This document shows, in pieces, positions 6,757-14,735 of a stretch of 50,620 nt of DNA. The notes under the pieces were generated by a model that saw only the letters and a list, made by a program, of their open reading frames with translations, searched no databases and was not told the origin of the DNA. The stretch's first letter is position 1. Every line of letters begins with the position of its first letter. The position numbers were made by a program, and so were the translations under genes. The stretch is from JABCZZ01 sp964454545 (GTDB taxonomy: Bacteria; Pseudomonadota; Alphaproteobacteria; Rickettsiales; JABCZZ01), in contig CAYVTI010000014.1 of the NCBI GenBank assembly GCA_964454545.1, positions 1 to 50,620 of the forward strand, given 5' to 3'.

Positions 6757-8487
6757 TTGTCTGTTTTAGAAAAGCTTAGGAACTGCTCTTCAATACATGA
6801 TTTAGCACCGATTCTGGGTTATCAACCCAAATCGCTTGCGTACATCCTCTACAAAATACCGGAAGACCAAAAGTACACATCTTTCAGCATCCCTAAAAAG
6901 ACCGGTGGTGAGCGGCAAATAAAAGCCCCGGTTCATCGCCTGAAAGTCTTACAAAAACTTCTTGCCGACCGGCTATATGCGTGTGTTGAAGAAATCTCTT
7001 CAAAAAAGGTGCATCCTACTACCAAAAGGAAATTACCATCGTTATCACATGGTTTTGAAAAGAATCACTCAATCACTACAAATGCCGGATGCCATAAAAG
7101 CAAGCGATATGTGTTAAACTTAGACTTAGAAAACTTTTTTCCGTCTATCAATTTTGGACGCGTAAGAGGATTCTTTATTAAAAGCAATGACTTTAATTTT
7201 CACAAAAACATTGCAACCATTATTGCACAAATAGCATGTCATGAAAATCAATTACCACAGGGAAGCCCATGTTCACCTGTAATATCCAATCTTATTGGGC
7301 GGACACTGGATGTAAGGCTAGTGCAGTTAGCAAAAAAGCATCAATGCACATACTCCCGTTATGCAGATGACATTACTTTTTCAACAAATCTCAAATCTTT
7401 TCCTCAGGAAATTGCCGGTAAACTTAGTGATGAGGCAAGCAACTGGGCTGCATTAGCAAATTTGGAAAAAACGATTAAAAAATCAGGGTTTTCCATAAAT
7501 CATCATAAGACCAGAATGCAATACAGCGAATCCAGGCAAGTTGTGACGGGGCTTGTTGTAAATAAAAAAGTCAATACCAAAGCTGAATATTACAGAAATG
7601 TCAGGGCAATGTGCCATTCTCTGTTTAGTACCGGCGAATATTATTTGCCTAATACTCCCACAGAGAAAGGAACCATTAACCAGCTACAAGGCAGGTTAAG
7701 TCATATCTACTATGTTAAAAACTTTAGTGATCATCGTGAGGGAAAAGATAAAAAAATTTCCCCTACTGCTTCTACATCGCTTTATGCCGATTTTCTGCGA
7801 TATAAGCTCTTTTACATGCTCGATGTTCCCCTGATTATATGCGAAGGAAAAACAGACAGCGTATATCTTAAATGTGCCTTAAAAAAACTTTACCCCAATA
7901 ATACATTGCTCGCAGAAATGGCTGAGGGAAAATTAAGATATAAAATCAGGTTCCTAAATTACTCACATTGCGTCAAAGAAATACTACACCTAGCGGGCGG
8001 AACTGGCGATCTGACAACACTACTGTACCATTATCACGAATATCTAAAAATTTACCGTTGTTCTGGTAAAAAAAATCCAGTGATACTGTTAATTGACAAT
8101 GATGATGGTGCAAAGGGAAAAGGGAAGCCCTATTCTGCAATAAAGCAGATAAACCCGTCATTAGGGCAAGTTACCGGTGATCAGCCATTCTATTTCGTTA
8201 CCGATAACCTTTATGTTGTTCCGACACCTAAGAACAATGGTATTGATACAAAGATAGAGAATTTTTTTCCACCGACACTTTTACAGACCAAACTGGATGG
8301 TAAAATTTTTAACCCTGAAAACACCCAATCAGGACATAAAAATGAATATGGAAAGCATGTTTTTGCAGAAAAAGTAGTAAAACCAAACCAAGCATCCATT
8401 GATTTTGGCGAGTTTCAAAAAATACTGACTCCAATCGCAAGCGCTATAAACGATTACGCCTGCCGCCTGCTAGGGCTTACCCAATGA
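6757..8487 (+). CDS. Retron-type reverse transcriptase fused to a TOPRIM domain
   Basis: RNA-directed DNA polymerase of 576 residues from TTG 6757. TTG is preferred over ATG 6691 because GGAG lies 8 bases upstream, and because the longer frame would run through the RNA closing arm. Counting from 6691, the RT part shows NAGCH (131-135, the retron NAxxH motif), DLENFFPS (region RT3), LPQGSPCSP (189-196), YADD catalytic box (224-227) and VTG (286-288, the retron region Y motif). The C-terminal part shows CEGKTD (384-389) and LLIDNDD (466-472), the conserved Glu and Asp-x-Asp of a TOPRIM nuclease domain. The RT is expected to make multicopy single-stranded DNA from the upstream RNA; the TOPRIM domain is a plausible toxic effector. 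No ATPase or other effector gene is adjacent. The gene is AT-rich compared with the backbone. Confidence 0.93.
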   Translation: MSVLEKLRNCSSIHDLAPILGYQPKSLAYILYKIPEDQKYTSFSIPKKTGGERQIKAPVHRLKVLQKLLADRLYACVEEISSKKVHPTTKRKLPSLSHGFEKNHSITTNAGCHKSKRYVLNLDLENFFPSINFGRVRGFFIKSNDFNFHKNIATIIAQIACHENQLPQGSPCSPVISNLIGRTLDVRLVQLAKKHQCTYSRYADDITFSTNLKSFPQEIAGKLSDEASNWAALANLEKTIKKSGFSINHHKTRMQYSESRQVVTGLVVNKKVNTKAEYYRNVRAMCHSLFSTGEYYLPNTPTEKGTINQLQGRLSHIYYVKNFSDHREGKDKKISPTASTSLYADFLRYKLFYMLDVPLIICEGKTDSVYLKCALKKLYPNNTLLAEMAEGKLRYKIRFLNYSHCVKEILHLAGGTGDLTTLLYHYHEYLKIYRCSGKKNPVILLIDNDDGAKGKGKPYSAIKQINPSLGQVTGDQPFYFVTDNLYVVPTPKNNGIDTKIENFFPPTLLQTKLDGKIFNPENTQSGHKNEYGKHVFAEKVVKPNQASIDFGEFQKILTPIASAINDYACRLLGLTQ

Positions 8488-8583
8488 CTTTTTGGCATGA
8501 CGGTTTTAGCGCACAATTACACAGGAATTACACAGAAACAATTTCTTCCGTTTCTAGATAATCATATAACTCATTGAAAAAAA

Positions 8584-8658
8584 TGGAGGCCAGGGGGAGA
8601 ATCGAACTCCCGAATACAGGATTTGCAGTCCCGTGCATTACCACTTTGCTACCTAGCC
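8584..8658 (-). tRNA. tRNA-Cys (anticodon GCA)
   Basis: A 75-base cloverleaf with encoded CCA, read on the minus strand. The acceptor stem is GGCTAGG pairing with CCTGGCC (one wobble or mismatch), the anticodon loop is CTGCAAA, and the T arm contains GTTCGATTC. Its 3' end faces the accessory region (1-8487), the usual orientation for a tRNA used as an attachment site. No second copy of its 3' end is seen in the window. Confidence 0.96.
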
Positions 8659-8853
8659 TTATCTTTTTATTATTAAAGGGGACAAGGCGTCGCCCCCTTC
8701 GCTTACGCTCCTCCGAGTATCCACGAAACGATTTATTTACCCATGTCCGAGGGGAAGGCTATAACCCTTAACGCGGGCAGGGTCAAGTTGTACGTTGCAA
8801 AGCCTTAAAGCTTATGTAAATATCGGCTTCATAAAATTTAAAGAGGTTTTATA

Positions 8854-9528
8854 ATGGCATCCGAGCAGTGCAACGCGCGCGCGCGAATGATTACCGGGCA
8901 GATTATCACCGGAGACGTACATGATGAGAGAGTGCTTTCCGCCCTGGAAAGCGTTGACCGTTCCCTGTTCGTTCCTGAAATATTCCGCCATGTCGCCTAT
9001 GTCGATGAGGATCTTTCCATCGGTCATGGCCGTTATATCATGGAGCCATTGATTTTCGCCCGCATGCTGAAACATGCGGATATAAAAGGCCATGAGATCG
9101 TGCTCGATGTCGGTTGCGGCCTGGGCTATTCAGCCGCCGTTCTTTCAAAGCTTGCGCAGAAGGTCGTGGCGCTGGAGGAGGAGCCGGATCTGGCGGATAG
9201 GGCAAAAACCCTGCTCAAACCTTATGCGAACGTGGAAGTTGCGGCAAGCAAGCCTTTGGATCAGGGCGTAAGCTGGCAATCTCCTTATGACGCCATACTG
9301 ATAGAGGGGAGTATAGAGCAATTGCCGGAAGTGTTTGCGGATCAGCTGTGCGAAGGCGGAAGGCTGCTTGCCATAGAAAACGTGGAAGAGGCGAAAACGG
9401 CCTGCTCGGGGCTTGGCAAGCTTGTCGAATACCGGAAACTGCATAACAGGCTTTATAAAACCATACTGACCGATGCAAGCGCGCCTTTAATCCCTGCGTT
9501 CAGAAAACATAGTGCTTTTGCGCTTTAA
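8854..9528 (+). CDS. Protein-L-isoaspartate O-methyltransferase-like protein (paralogue)
   Basis: 224-residue SAM-dependent methyltransferase of the PCMT fold. The SAM-binding motif VLDVGCGLGYSAA is at about residues 89-101, and AILIEGSIEQLPEVF corresponds to the family's post-I region. The catalytic-loop signature GQTISQP of true Pcm enzymes is replaced by GHGRYIMEP, so isoaspartate repair activity is doubtful. AGAGG precedes the ATG at a good distance. It converges on apt with a 4-bp overlap of stop codons. A canonical pcm is encoded 620 bp away. Confidence 0.85.
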   Translation: MASEQCNARARMITGQIITGDVHDERVLSALESVDRSLFVPEIFRHVAYVDEDLSIGHGRYIMEPLIFARMLKHADIKGHEIVLDVGCGLGYSAAVLSKLAQKVVALEEEPDLADRAKTLLKPYANVEVAASKPLDQGVSWQSPYDAILIEGSIEQLPEVFADQLCEGGRLLAIENVEEAKTACSGLGKLVEYRKLHNRLYKTILTDASAPLIPAFRKHSAFAL

Positions 9529-10073
9529 TCCCGGTATTCCACCAGCGTGCGGGCGGCAAGCCCGTTCCATATAAAATTATTCAGGTATCTCAGATTAATG
9601 AGGCAGCCGAATCCCAGCACCTCATGGCCGCTTTCTCGCGCGAGTTCGGCAGCGGCGGCGAGTGTTCCGCCCGTAGCCAACACGTCGTCCACTATCAGCA
9701 TGCGCCCTTTTCCAGGCTGCATCTCCAGCGCGTCATGCCCATATTCAAGGCCGTAGTGTCGCGCCACTACTTTTCCCGGTAACTTGCCCTGCTTGCGGAT
9801 TTTTACGAAACCCTTCTCCTTGATAGCGGCAAGCCCGGCCGCGAGAATAAACCCGCGCGCCTCAATGCCTCCGATAAGATCGACCCTTTGCCATTCCTCC
9901 AAAGAAAAAAGCGCGGCCATCTGGCGGATGGTTTCGCTGAAATGGTAACGCAGCAGGGGAGAGATGTCGCGGAACATGACGCCGGTCTTGGGGAAATCAG
10001 GAACATCCTTTATATAATCAAAAAGATTATATCCCGGCGCATCAACCGACTGCTTGTCAGGATATCTAGGCAT
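9525..10073 (-). CDS. apt: Adenine phosphoribosyltransferase
   Basis: Purine salvage enzyme converting adenine and PRPP to AMP in the cytoplasm. The 182-residue protein carries the PRPP-binding box LIVDDVLATGGT, GIEARGF and the N-terminal FPKTGVMFRDI motif of the Apt family. ATG 10073 is preferred over GTG 10079 because AAGGGG lies 8 bases upstream of the ATG. Length is normal. It converges on the PCMT-like gene. Confidence 0.96.
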   Translation of the reverse strand: MPRYPDKQSVDAPGYNLFDYIKDVPDFPKTGVMFRDISPLLRYHFSETIRQMAALFSLEEWQRVDLIGGIEARGFILAAGLAAIKEKGFVKIRKQGKLPGKVVARHYGLEYGHDALEMQPGKGRMLIVDDVLATGGTLAAAAELARESGHEVLGFGCLINLRYLNNFIWNGLAARTLVEYRD

Positions 10074-10148
10074 CCGCACCGCCCCTTGTAATTTACTTAC
10101 CCTTATATTTTAGAGCATTACATGCTGTTTGTATACGATTAGTTGCGG

Positions 10149-10829
10149 TCAGGCGACATCCGTCTTTCTAAGAGTTCTTACCTGGGGCTGGGATACGCCG
10201 CCTTCCACGAGCGGAACAAACCGCACGGACATCATATGCTGCTGGTGTATTCCCTCCGGCGTTTTTTCTATCCGGAGCAATATCTGCTCCGTGCTGCTGC
10301 CTACCGGGATGACCATAATGCCGCCTTCGGCAAGCTGGGCAAGGAGCGGGGCAGGGACCGAATTCGCAGCAGCCGTGACGATGATGCGATCAAACGGCGC
10401 CGCTGATTTCCATCCTTTGGAGCCATCCCCAAGATGGGTCATTATATTATGTATTCTCAATTGCTTGAACCTATCCTGCGCAACCAGAAGCAGTTCCTTA
10501 TGGCGTTCGACCGTATAGACCATGCGGCAAAGCTTTGAAAGCACCGCCGCCTGGTAGCCGGAGCCGGTTCCGATTTCCAGCACGCGCATCCTGTCGGTGA
10601 CCTGCAATGCCCATGTCATCCACGCCACGATGCTGGGCTGGCTTATGGTCTGGCCGGAATCGATGGGGAGCGCCGTGTCGTCATAGGCCTTGTCGCGAAA
10701 CTCCTTGCCGATGAATATTTCCCGGGGAATGCTCTCAATCGCGGACAATACCCGCGTGTCGGAAATCCCGCTGGTGCGGAGTTTCATGAGCAGGCGTATT
10801 CTTTCTGGCAATGTATCGGTCGAGTTCAT
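10149..10829 (-). CDS. pcm: Protein-L-isoaspartate O-methyltransferase
   Basis: Repairs isoaspartyl residues in aged proteins by SAM-dependent methylation. The 226-residue protein has the diagnostic SGQTISQPSIVAWM segment and the SAM motif VLEIGTGSGYQAA, followed by the YTVER motif. The start overlaps the stop of surE by 4 bp (ATGA), so translation is coupled. surE-pcm pairing is common in proteobacteria and supports the assignment. Confidence 0.96.
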   Translation of the reverse strand: MNSTDTLPERIRLLMKLRTSGISDTRVLSAIESIPREIFIGKEFRDKAYDDTALPIDSGQTISQPSIVAWMTWALQVTDRMRVLEIGTGSGYQAAVLSKLCRMVYTVERHKELLLVAQDRFKQLRIHNIMTHLGDGSKGWKSAAPFDRIIVTAAANSVPAPLLAQLAEGGIMVIPVGSSTEQILLRIEKTPEGIHQQHMMSVRFVPLVEGGVSQPQVRTLRKTDVA

Positions 10830-11623
10830 TTTTCTATCTTGCCCTTCAGGCGCTTCATCAGGTTATAATGGGTCAGGTCAAGGCAGATGGGCGATAGGGT
10901 GATATAGCCCTGCGCCAGCCACTCTATGTCGGAATCCGGGCGGCGCGGATCGGCGCCTTCTTCCGGCCAGTTGAGCCAGTAATAGGGCCTGCCTTTGGGG
11001 TCCACATAGCGGGTAAGCTGCTTGGGTATGTCGCGCTTGCCGTGGGCGACCAGTTTTATGCCTCTTACGCTCGCCACCGCGCGGTCGGGAAAATTGATAT
11101 TGAACATCGTATCGCGCTCCCATTTTTCCGCTATCAGCTTTTTTATGATGCCAGGAGCGAATTCGAGCGCCGTCTGCCAGTGGATGACAGGGTTGCTATT
11201 GGTGAAATCCACCGCCTGCGACAGCGCAATCGAAAGAATATCGCAGAGTGTTCCCTCAAGCGCGCCGGCGACCGTGCCCGAATGGGTAATGTCCTCGCCG
11301 ACATTCTTGCCCCTGTTCACTCCCGACAGCACCAGATCAATTTCTTCCGGAACGATTTCGCACGCCGCCATAACCACGCAATCCGTGGGCGTTCCGGTCA
11401 CCGCAAAGCGTTGTCTTGAAACCTTGCGGTAACGGATGGGCGAATTTATCGTGAGCGAGTGTCCCGCACCGCTCTGCTCCACTTCGGGAGCAACGATCCA
11501 TACGTCGTCGGAAATGGCGTAAGCGATCTTTTCGAGTATCTTAAGTCCATGCGCATGTATCCCGTCATCATTGGTAACCAGAATTTTTGGATTTCTTTTC
11601 ATAATGTTATTAGCGCTTTTCAT
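10826..11623 (-). CDS. surE: 5'/3'-nucleotidase SurE
   Basis: Stationary-phase survival nucleotidase acting on nucleoside monophosphates, metal-dependent. The N-terminal ILVTNDDG metal-binding motif, LVLSGVNRGKNVG, and SGTVAGALEG are all present in the usual order. Length is 265 residues from 11623. An internal ATG at 11602 (starting MKRNPKILV) gives the more typical SurE N-terminus, but neither start has a clear ribosome site. It forms an operon with pcm downstream. Confidence 0.96.
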   Translation of the reverse strand: MKSANNIMKRNPKILVTNDDGIHAHGLKILEKIAYAISDDVWIVAPEVEQSGAGHSLTINSPIRYRKVSRQRFAVTGTPTDCVVMAACEIVPEEIDLVLSGVNRGKNVGEDITHSGTVAGALEGTLCDILSIALSQAVDFTNSNPVIHWQTALEFAPGIIKKLIAEKWERDTMFNINFPDRAVASVRGIKLVAHGKRDIPKQLTRYVDPKGRPYYWLNWPEEGADPRRPDSDIEWLAQGYITLSPICLDLTHYNLMKRLKGKIEK

Positions 11624-11678
11624 TCCCGTTTTAGTTCGTTTTTTTTCCAGAAAACGATCGTTTGCAGAGGATCATATC

Positions 11679-12218
11679 ATGGATGACATCAGAACGTCTT
11701 TCTTGTCAAGAATCCGGTATTACAGAAGGGAAGACAGTCATGAATGCGCTCTCATTAACGGAAGGATGGCCTGGCTGATGATCATCCAGTCGGGCCTGAT
11801 TATTTCATTCTTTATAGTCGCAGGCAATAAAGATCCTCTGTTTGTTTTCTCAAATTCCCTGTTCCTGTTTTTCGTTTCGGTGTTTTTCGCGCAGATATTA
11901 AGCCGCGCCGTACGCAAGGCGGAACTTGTCATTTACGAGTGGCGCTCCAGGGAAATCGAGCTTTACAAGGAACTCAAGACACTGAAGAACAACGATTTGA
12001 TAAAAGAACTGGAAAGCTATTTCGTTTTTAAATCCTGGGAAGCCGAGGACGAAAAGGAACGCAAAAAAGAATCCGACGCTTTTTCTTTTCAAAGGATTGT
12101 ATTTCCCGGCCTGATGGTGTTCTGGTCCACGCTTATTGTCTACAGCGCATATAATTTTCTGGAATATAAGGTAAGGGAAATACCGGTGGTGGGGATGGTT
12201 TCATTTGTGGGCAGGTAA
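11679..12218 (+). CDS. Putative membrane protein, unknown function
   Basis: 179-residue protein with three probable transmembrane segments (roughly residues 28-46, 52-72 and 146-166) and a charged, coiled-coil-like segment (about 85-130) rich in Glu, Lys and Arg between TM2 and TM3. ATG 11679 is chosen because GCAGAGG lies 8 bases upstream; the longer frame from 11571 would overlap surE head to head. It converges on thrB with 18 bp between stops. I do not recognise the family. Confidence 0.7.
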   Translation: MDDIRTSFLSRIRYYRREDSHECALINGRMAWLMIIQSGLIISFFIVAGNKDPLFVFSNSLFLFFVSVFFAQILSRAVRKAELVIYEWRSREIELYKELKTLKNNDLIKELESYFVFKSWEAEDEKERKKESDAFSFQRIVFPGLMVFWSTLIVYSAYNFLEYKVREIPVVGMVSFVGR

Positions 12219-12236
12219 GAGCTCGCAGCCCTCCGC

Positions 12237-13202
12237 TTACAATCCATATTCCCTGTGATGTATCACGCTTTGATGGAACCGCAGCTTCCTCAGATATTCC
12301 ATCGGATCCTTCGGGGTAACCAGCGCGCCTGCGCTTCGGAACAGCCAGTCATGCGCGCGCGTGAACAGGAACCGAAGCGCCGCACCGCGGGCAAGCACAG
12401 GCAGCGCAGCAAGTTCTTCCCCTGCCAATGGCCGAAGCGCGTGATAATTCTCCAGTAACGCTTTCGATTTAGCGATATTGAACCGGCCGTCCTTTTCAAA
12501 GCACCAGGCGTTGATGCATACGGCAAGCTCGTAGGCCAGAAAATCATCACAGGCGAAATAGAAATCAATGATCCCGGCGATCCGCTCATCCGCATTGAAA
12601 AACACGTTATCCGGAAACAGGTCGGCATGGATGACGCCCCGCGGCAAACCCGCGGGCCATGCTTCTTCCAGAGTTCTTATTTCCCCGTCCAATTCTTCTG
12701 CAAGCCCTGCCGATATTTCATCAAGACGTGGAGAAATTTTTGCGAAGATCTTTTTCCACCCTTCCAGGGACAGGTCATTTGCGCGCCAGGGCTTATAATC
12801 GCTGCCCGCCATATGCATCCGTGCTGCGCATGCGCCAAGTTCCGCCAGATGTCGCGCCTTTATCCCGGCAGCCTCTTTCCCTTCCAGGAAGGTAACGATC
12901 ACCGCCGGGCGGTTCTTTACACGTTGTATGATGTTCCCGTCACTGCCATGCAGAGGCTTGGGCACCGGTATGACTTTTTCCGCGAGATGTTCCATAAGCC
13001 CGGTAAAAAAGGGCAAGTCCGTTTCGTTTACACGCTTCTCGAATAGCGTGAGTATAAGCTTCCGGCCGTCCTTCAAAACAAGCTGGTAATTGGTGTTCTC
13101 AACCCCCGCCCGAATCCCTTCCGCCTTCAGGAGCGGCGGAAGATCATAGGCGCTCAGGAAATCCGCTATTTCCTCTTGCGACAGTTCGGTATATATGGCC
13201 AT
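12237..13202 (-). CDS. thrB: Homoserine kinase (APH-fold type)
   Basis: Phosphorylates L-homoserine in threonine biosynthesis. The 321-residue protein has the alphaproteobacterial/Pseudomonas-type ThrB pattern: GVENTNYQL near the N-terminus, the catalytic loop GVIHADLFPDNVFF and the metal-binding GIIDFYFACDD, followed by LAVCINAWCF. This is the aminoglycoside phosphotransferase-like fold, unrelated to GHMP homoserine kinases. Length is normal. No other threonine genes are adjacent. Confidence 0.93.
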   Translation of the reverse strand: MAIYTELSQEEIADFLSAYDLPPLLKAEGIRAGVENTNYQLVLKDGRKLILTLFEKRVNETDLPFFTGLMEHLAEKVIPVPKPLHGSDGNIIQRVKNRPAVIVTFLEGKEAAGIKARHLAELGACAARMHMAGSDYKPWRANDLSLEGWKKIFAKISPRLDEISAGLAEELDGEIRTLEEAWPAGLPRGVIHADLFPDNVFFNADERIAGIIDFYFACDDFLAYELAVCINAWCFEKDGRFNIAKSKALLENYHALRPLAGEELAALPVLARGAALRFLFTRAHDWLFRSAGALVTPKDPMEYLRKLRFHQSVIHHREYGL

Positions 13203-13410
13203 CAGTCATCCATTGAAATTACGGTTATAACAATCTCTGTTACGGGCAGCAATAAGCAAGCTGGACAATTAGGAGACCTTATTCTACTAACGTACCCATA
13301 AGGTGATTTCCTGCCGTTCGTTAAGATTTTTTATAATTGCGGAGCCTGCATGGCGGCAAAATTGCCTTAGGGAATAAGATACGGTTAACATAATAATAAT
13401 TCATTATAAA

Positions 13411-13487
13411 GCACCCGTAGCTCAGCTGGATAGAGTGTCGCCCTCCGAAGGCGAAGGTCGTGGGTTCGAATCCCGCCGGGTGCACCA
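13411..13487 (+). tRNA. tRNA-Arg (anticodon CCG)
   Basis: A complete 77-base cloverleaf with encoded CCA. Acceptor stem GCACCCG pairs with CGGGTGC, the anticodon loop is CTCCGAA, and the T loop is TTCGAAT. The 3' 40 bases are repeated at 16544-16583 with one difference at the discriminator base (A here, G in the distal copy), marking it as the integration site of an island. Confidence 0.97.
13448..13487 (+). repeat. Attachment-site repeat, proximal copy (tRNA-Arg 3' end)
   Basis: The 3' 40 bases of tRNA-Arg. 36 consecutive bases (13448-13483) are identical to 16544-16579; then one A/G difference, then CCA in both. Confidence 0.9.
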
Positions 13488-13499
13488 TTTCTTCTCAAA

Positions 13500-13532
13500 A
13501 GGTTAGCGAGAATTATTCATCCTCGTTAACCT
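13500..13532 (-). terminator. Possible terminator of the PhnA-domain gene
   Basis: An 11-bp stem (AGGTTAGCGAG with CTCGTTAACCT, one G-U pair) with an 11-base loop. On the minus strand the stem is followed by TTTTGAG, 31 bp beyond the stop of the PhnA-domain gene. The T tract is short, so efficiency is uncertain. Confidence 0.5.
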
Positions 13533-13562
13533 GAAAAAAGTCTTCGTAAGCCCTAAAGTGTG

Positions 13563-13775
13563 TTATGCCTTCTTCAAAAAACAGGTTTTCAGCACCAGTC
13601 CTTTGACTTTCTCGGCATTGCATTCGATTTCTTCTGCATCGCCAGTCAGGCGGATGTTTTTGATGGTAGTCCCGCGTTTCAGCGTTACGGACGTACCTTT
13701 GACCTTCAAATCCTTAATGACAGTGACAGAATCTCCATCGCTCAGAATATTGCCATTGCTATCACGTACTTCCAT
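13563..13775 (-). CDS. PhnA-domain protein (short form)
   Basis: 70-residue protein matching the C-terminal PhnA domain (VRDSNGNILSDGDSVTVIKD then LKVKGTSVTLKRGT). The N-terminal zinc-ribbon of full-length PhnA/YjdM is absent, a known short form. Despite the historical name, a role in phosphonate use is not established. It is the first gene inside the tRNA-Arg island and is read toward the tRNA. Confidence 0.85.
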   Translation of the reverse strand: MEVRDSNGNILSDGDSVTVIKDLKVKGTSVTLKRGTTIKNIRLTGDAEEIECNAEKVKGLVLKTCFLKKA

Positions 13776-13896
13776 GTTTCATTTCCTTATTACTAATGAT
13801 GCGGGATCATAGTTTTACTGCCGACTATTATCAACATTATATTTGTATTGAAATATAATTTGATTATAATTAAGTTATAATTATAGATGTTGATAT

Positions 13897-14145
13897 ATGA
13901 CTCACACTCACATCATTATGGAGGTGCGGCTGACATCGAAAGCATCCTCTAACCGTGTGGGTGAAACGCGTAATTTACCCAATGGGAATGAGCAGCTGGT
14001 TGTCTATGTCACTGCTCCGCCGGATGATGGCAAAGCAAATGAAGCCATGACTCGCCTAGTGGCAAAACATTTAGGTGTGGCAGCATCGCGTTTAACAATT
14101 GTACGTGGACAAACGAGTCGTAACAAACTGGTGAGGATAGAATAA
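13897..14145 (+). CDS. DUF167 / YggU family protein
   Basis: 82-residue protein with the YggU-family core (VRLTSKASSNRV, then VYVTAPPDDGKANEAMTRLVA and IVRGQTSRNKLVRI). The biochemical function of the family is not established. The stop overlaps the next start by one base (TAATG), so it is probably co-transcribed with the RHH gene. The upstream 85 bp is extremely AT-rich and likely holds the promoter. Confidence 0.88.
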   Translation: MTHTHIIMEVRLTSKASSNRVGETRNLPNGNEQLVVYVTAPPDDGKANEAMTRLVAKHLGVAASRLTIVRGQTSRNKLVRIE

Positions 14146-14360
14146 TGACCAAAACAGCAATAAAAGAAATAATGATTGAAGATCGGACGGCACGTCTGAC
14201 CATACTTCTTGATCCCAATAAGAAAAAGGCATTTGAGGATTTGTGCACCCGCCTGGATACAACGCCATCGCAGGCTCTCCGCCAGATGATTCGCGAATTC
14301 CTGATCGAACATAATGTGACATGGACTCCAGGCAATACAAATACAGAGGGCGGAAAATAG
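14145..14360 (+). CDS. Ribbon-helix-helix-like small protein
   Basis: 71-residue protein with a pattern resembling an RHH DNA-binding fold: a beta strand (ARLTILLDPNKKKAFEDLC) followed by a helix-turn-helix (TTPSQALRQMIREFL). It overlaps the YggU-like gene by 1 bp. It could act as a regulator or as an antitoxin, but no toxin partner is recognisable next to it. Confidence 0.65.
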   Translation: MTKTAIKEIMIEDRTARLTILLDPNKKKAFEDLCTRLDTTPSQALRQMIREFLIEHNVTWTPGNTNTEGGK

Positions 14361-14433
14361 TGCACAGCACATATTGACCAGCCGTAATTAGCGGTGTGTG
14401 GCCGTTTCTTAAACCGTAAAGTAAGGAGCATCA

Positions 14434-14735
14434 ATGGCGAGAATGAGTGACATTATTCCAATCGGATATGCCTTAAAGCATTGCCTGAAAAACGGATATA
14501 GTTTTCGTTCTTTCAAGCATGATGCGATTGCTGGCCTGATCGTATCGTTGGTTGCATTGCCTCTGGCGATGGCACTTTCCATCGCGGTCGGGTCATCCTC
14601 TGTGGCAACCGCGATGTCACAGACAAAATCATGAAAAAATTGTCTGGCAAGGCCACGCATATACTGAAAGTGACGGAAACAGTTGAAAGAGCTGTGAACT
14701 TTCTTGCTTATATACATAAAGGAAAACAACCATGA
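14434..14735 (+). pseudogene. SulP-family anion transporter remnant with large internal deletion
   Basis: The first ~53 codons encode the N-terminus of a SulP transporter (AGLIVSLVALPLAMALSIAVG is the first membrane segment). From about 14593 the sequence instead continues, in another frame, as the end of a STAS domain (VILCGNRDVTDKIMKKLSG, then HILKVTETVERAVNFL) to a TGA at 14733-14735. The middle of the transporter, more than 400 codons, is missing. The result cannot be a functional transporter. Confidence 0.75.

Noticed and set aside
8574..8771. A 65-residue plus-strand frame over tRNA-Cys
   Set aside because: It starts with the RGRIELPNT-type false peptide produced by reading the antisense of a tRNA gene.
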